From assembly GCA_013389125.1 (NCBI GenBank), contig JACADX010000414.1, positions 1-7,696 on the forward strand: 7,696 bases of DNA, read 5' to 3'. Each line of letters begins with the position of its first letter. The stretch's first letter is position 1. Below the pieces are notes generated by a model. That model did no database searches, was not told where the DNA came from, and saw only the letters and a list, made by a program, of their open reading frames with translations. Shown here piece by piece: positions 5,700 through 7,696 of the stretch. The position numbers and the translations under genes were made by a program. Source of the DNA: Parvularculaceae bacterium. Lineage in GTDB: Bacteria; Pseudomonadota; Alphaproteobacteria; Caulobacterales; Parvularculaceae.

Positions 5700-6335
5700 T
5701 TGCCGGCGCCGCGCGACATGCAAGAGCGCCTGTCGCGCGAGTTCGCGGCATTCGCTGACGTGGGCCCGCCGCCGGACGACGTAGGGAATGTAGAGGCCTT
5801 GAACGAAACGGCGCGGCAGAAGGCGGCCCTTGAGGCGGAAGACGCCATGACGGCGGGCTTTGACGACGCGCCGGCGCCGGCCGCGCTGCAGGCGCGACAC
5901 GCGCCGGTCGAAGCGATGAGAGAGGCTCATCTCGCGGTGCCGGGAGCTTCCGCGCACTTCAAGCCGACGATCCGCGTCATGGGACCTGAAATGCGCGAGG
6001 CGGACGACATCGGCGATCTTCATCGGGTCGAAGCCTTCGGCGAGCCTTCGGAGGCGCCGGCGCTCCGCGAGGGTCCGGGGCCGGCGCCCATCCGGCAAAG
6101 GCCCGACGAGGAAGCCGACGCGCCGGTCGAGGCGATTCCGGAGGTGAGGGCCGGCGCGCAATGGGTCGAGGACACGGTCGCCGTCGAGGCGGCGGAAGAG
6201 CCGTCGCCGCGCCGGAAGAAGAACTTCCTTACACGGACGGTTATTCCCTATTCGGCGCTCAAGATCACGCATTTCTGGCCGCGACGCCGCAGGCGCGGCG
6301 CCCGCCCCGCCGAGACGGCGCGCGCCGCCGAATAG
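5700..6335 (+). CDS. Unrecognised charged, probably disordered protein following the EAL gene
   Basis: I do not recognise this protein. The frame runs 211 codons from a TTG directly after the EAL stop (TAA 5697-5699). An in-frame ATG at 5718 is an alternative start but has no Shine-Dalgarno; GAGG (5685-5688) is 11 bases before the TTG, a long spacing. Composition is Ala/Glu/Pro/Arg-rich, with no hydrophobic segment or signal peptide and little predicted order (PPPDDVGNVEAL, GEPSEAPALREGPGPAP). The C-terminus is distinctive: an acidic stretch (VEAAEEPSPRRKKNF), then TRTVIPYSALKITHFW and a five-Arg run, which could bind nucleic acid, membrane phospholipid or an acidic partner. Amino-acid use is more protein-like than the Arg-rich antisense frame. 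It shares its frame with the EAL gene, so coupling, read-through or a split gene are all possible. Its 3' end converges on gcdH with a 6-base gap. Confidence 0.6.
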   Translation: MPAPRDMQERLSREFAAFADVGPPPDDVGNVEALNETARQKAALEAEDAMTAGFDDAPAPAALQARHAPVEAMREAHLAVPGASAHFKPTIRVMGPEMREADDIGDLHRVEAFGEPSEAPALREGPGPAPIRQRPDEEADAPVEAIPEVRAGAQWVEDTVAVEAAEEPSPRRKKNFLTRTVIPYSALKITHFWPRRRRRGARPAETARAAE

Positions 6336-6341
6336 CCGCGT

Positions 6342-7523
6342 TTACTGAAACGCCTGATGGCCGGTCATCGCGCGCCCCAAGATGAGCGCGTGAATGTCGT
6401 GCGTTCCTTCATAGGTGTTGACGGTTTCGAGATTCACGGCGTGGCGCAGGACGTGATACTCGTCCGAAATGCCGTTGCCGCCGTGAATGTCGCGGGCCTG
6501 CCGTGCGATGTCGAGCGCCTTGCCGCAATTGTTGCGCTTCATCAGCGAAATCGCTTCCGGGACATAAGCGCCGGCGTCGAGCAGCCGCCCGAGCGCGAGC
6601 GCGCCTTGAAGCCCCAGCGCGATCTCCGTTTGCATGTCGGCGAGCTTTTTCTGGATAAGCTGCATCGCGGCGAGCGGCTTGCCGAAAAGGACGCGATCCA
6701 TCGCGTAATTGCGCGAGGCGATCCAGCAGAACTCCGCCGCGCCCATCGCGCCCCAAGAAATGCCGTAGCGCGCCTTGTTTAGGCAGGAGAAAGGTCCCTT
6801 GAGGCCCTTGACGCCCGGCAGCAAGGCGTCGTCGGGGACGACCGCGTCGTCAAGCGCGATCTCGCCGGTCACCGAAGCGCGAAGCGAAAGCTTTCCTTCG
6901 ATCTTCGGGGTTGAAAAGCCTTTCGTTCCGCGCTCGACGATGAAGCCGCGGATCTCGCCGTCAAGCTTCGCCCAGACGACGGCGATGTCCGAAATCGGCG
7001 AATTGGTGATCCACATTTTCGAGCCGTTGAGACGGTAGCCGCCCGAAACTTTCTCGGCGCGCGTGCGCATCGCGCCGGGATCGGAACCGCCGTCGGATTC
7101 GGTGAGGCCGAAGCAGCCGACGAATTCGCCGGTCGCGAGTTTCGGCAGATATTTCCGCTTCTGCGCCTCCGACCCGAACGCCTCGATCGGGTACATGACG
7201 AGCGAGGACTGCACCGACATCGCCGACCGATAGCCGGAATCGACCCGCTCGACCTCGCGCGCGATCAATCCGTAGGCGACATGGCTCGCGCCGCCGCCGC
7301 CATATTCTTCCGCGACCGTCGCGCCGAGGAGCCCTTGCGCGCCCATCTCGGTCATGATCTCGCGGTCGAAGCGCTCCTTCCGGTTCGCCTCGATGACGCG
7401 CGGCATGAGCTTTCCCTCGCAGTAGCCGCGCGCCGCGTCGCGGATCATTTTCTCTTCGTCGGAAAGCTGCGTCTCGAGGGAGAGCGGGTCTTCCCATCGG
7501 AACGTCTGTTTCGCCTCGCCCAT
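6342..7523 (-). CDS. gcdH: Glutaryl-CoA dehydrogenase
   Basis: GcdH is an FAD-dependent acyl-CoA dehydrogenase that oxidises and decarboxylates glutaryl-CoA to crotonyl-CoA and CO2 in lysine, hydroxylysine and tryptophan breakdown, passing electrons to electron-transfer flavoprotein. The 393-residue product, from the ATG at 7523-7521 (GAGG 6 bases upstream), starts FRWEDPLSLETQLSDEE, a typical GcdH N-terminus. It shows VDSGYRSAMSVQSSLVM (94-110, with Arg99 equivalent to the glutaryl-binding Arg of human GCDH), FGLTESDGGSDP (138-149, FAD/substrate loop), MWITNSPI (170-177), GPFSCLNKARYGISWGAMGAAEF (243-265 region), and VNTYEGTHDIHALILGRAMTG (368-388) with Glu372 as the catalytic base. The Arg and Glu separate GcdH from other acyl-CoA dehydrogenases. 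The ATG at 7598 adds 25 Arg-rich residues unlike the family and is disfavoured, though it overlaps the upstream stop. Confidence 0.95.
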   Translation of the reverse strand: MGEAKQTFRWEDPLSLETQLSDEEKMIRDAARGYCEGKLMPRVIEANRKERFDREIMTEMGAQGLLGATVAEEYGGGGASHVAYGLIAREVERVDSGYRSAMSVQSSLVMYPIEAFGSEAQKRKYLPKLATGEFVGCFGLTESDGGSDPGAMRTRAEKVSGGYRLNGSKMWITNSPISDIAVVWAKLDGEIRGFIVERGTKGFSTPKIEGKLSLRASVTGEIALDDAVVPDDALLPGVKGLKGPFSCLNKARYGISWGAMGAAEFCWIASRNYAMDRVLFGKPLAAMQLIQKKLADMQTEIALGLQGALALGRLLDAGAYVPEAISLMKRNNCGKALDIARQARDIHGGNGISDEYHVLRHAVNLETVNTYEGTHDIHALILGRAMTGHQAFQ

Positions 7524-7528
7524 TTGCG

Positions 7529-7560
7529 GCCTCGCTTTTCCTCGCTCGCGCAGGCGAGGC
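7529..7560 (-). promoter_or_regulatory. Inverted repeat covering the gcdH ribosome binding site
   Basis: On the - strand, GCCTCGC (read 7560-7554) can pair with GCGAGGC (read 7535-7529), and the second arm contains the GAGG that should serve the ATG at 7523. In an mRNA starting further upstream this 7-bp stem with an 18-base loop could mask the ribosome binding site. Confidence 0.35.
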
Positions 7561-7588
7561 TCTAGCGCGGGGGCCCGCCGACGGTCAA
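7559..7588 (-). promoter_or_regulatory. Weak candidate promoter for gcdH
   Basis: TTGACC (read 7588-7583) and TAGAGC (read 7564-7559) are 18 bases apart on the - strand. The -35 is close to TTGACA; the -10 is poor. A transcript from here would start inside or just past the first arm of the hairpin at 7560-7554, so this promoter and the RBS-masking stem are unlikely to act in the same transcript. Confidence 0.25.
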
Positions 7589-7594
7589 ACCGGC

Positions 7595-7696
7595 TCATTT
7601 CCCGGACTTTCCGCCGACGGCGAGACCGGGCGCGGCGCGCCTTAGCGCGGCGGCCTCCGCGTTCAACGCCGCCGCCTCGCCGGCGCGGCCGGCGCG
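7595..7696 (-). CDS. C-terminal fragment of an unidentified gene leaving the right edge
   Basis: Reading the - strand from the right edge, one frame gives 33 codons ending in TGA (7597-7595). The residues (for example GEAAALNAEAAALRRAAPGL, then a Gly/Lys-rich end) look like the helical tail of a real protein. Of the other two - strand frames, one stops early and one is almost pure Arg/Gly. The fragment is too short to assign a family. Its TGA overlaps the ATG at 7598 in an ATGA arrangement and lies 71 bases before the favoured gcdH start, so the two genes could be co-transcribed. Confidence 0.4.
   Translation of the reverse strand, partial: RAGRAGEAAALNAEAAALRRAAPGLAVGGKSGK

Noticed and set aside
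5352..6272. A 306-codon open frame on the - strand, antisense to the EAL tail and the unknown protein
   Set aside because: Its translation is dominated by Arg with Gly and Leu and no recognisable fold, as expected from the complement of GC-rich coding sequence. The + strand frames have a more natural composition, and the EAL part is certain.
1..7696. CRISPR array, tRNA, transposon ends or toxin-antitoxin pair
   Set aside because: No regularly spaced repeats, no cloverleaf-like sequence, no transposase motif and no pair of small overlapping genes were found on reading both strands.

Overview
The window is GC-rich bacterial chromosome of alphaproteobacterial character. The NAD kinase carries the long conserved block typical of alphaproteobacterial NadK (STPAGSTAY, then LTPISAFRPRRWKGALLPH). 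The other genes (an FlhF-like GTPase, glutaryl-CoA dehydrogenase, an adducin-type class II aldolase and a degenerate EAL protein) fit a free-living, probably flagellated alphaproteobacterium. I cannot name the genus. Gene density is high. I see no tRNA, rRNA, CRISPR array, transposase or phage gene, and the window looks like core chromosome rather than an island.

Layout from left to right: (1) the 3' part of an FlhF-like SRP-type GTPase on + (3-893), entering from outside the window; (2) a DUF2799-like lipoprotein with a C-terminal coiled coil on + (1002-1664); (3) a small secreted SnoaL/NTF2-fold protein on + (1761-2246); (4) a 332-base convergent intergenic stretch crowded with short inverted repeats (2247-2578); (5) an adducin-type class II aldolase-like protein on - (2579-3412); (6) a divergent gap, then NAD kinase on + (about 3556-4323), probably starting with TTG; (7) a 221-base leader with two palindromic sites, then a degenerate EAL-domain protein on + (4545-5699); (8) an unrecognised, probably disordered 211-residue protein on +, starting directly after the EAL stop and in the same reading frame (5700-6335); (9) convergent with it after only six bases, glutaryl-CoA dehydrogenase on - (6342-7523); (10) a likely C-terminal fragment of another - strand gene running off the right edge (7595-7696).

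The genes do not form one pathway. NadK (NADP supply) and GcdH (lysine/tryptophan/glutarate breakdown) are housekeeping or catabolic enzymes. The FlhF-like protein points to flagellar placement, and the EAL protein to c-di-GMP sensing without hydrolysis, but they lie about 3.6 kb apart, so a link is only inference. The most interesting part is the EAL gene with its follower: the EAL domain has lost several catalytic residues but kept some structural or ligand ones, and the follower is in the same frame behind a single TAA. This could be a two-gene effector module or a once-continuous reading frame. Nothing here amounts to a clearly new system; the other findings are modest.
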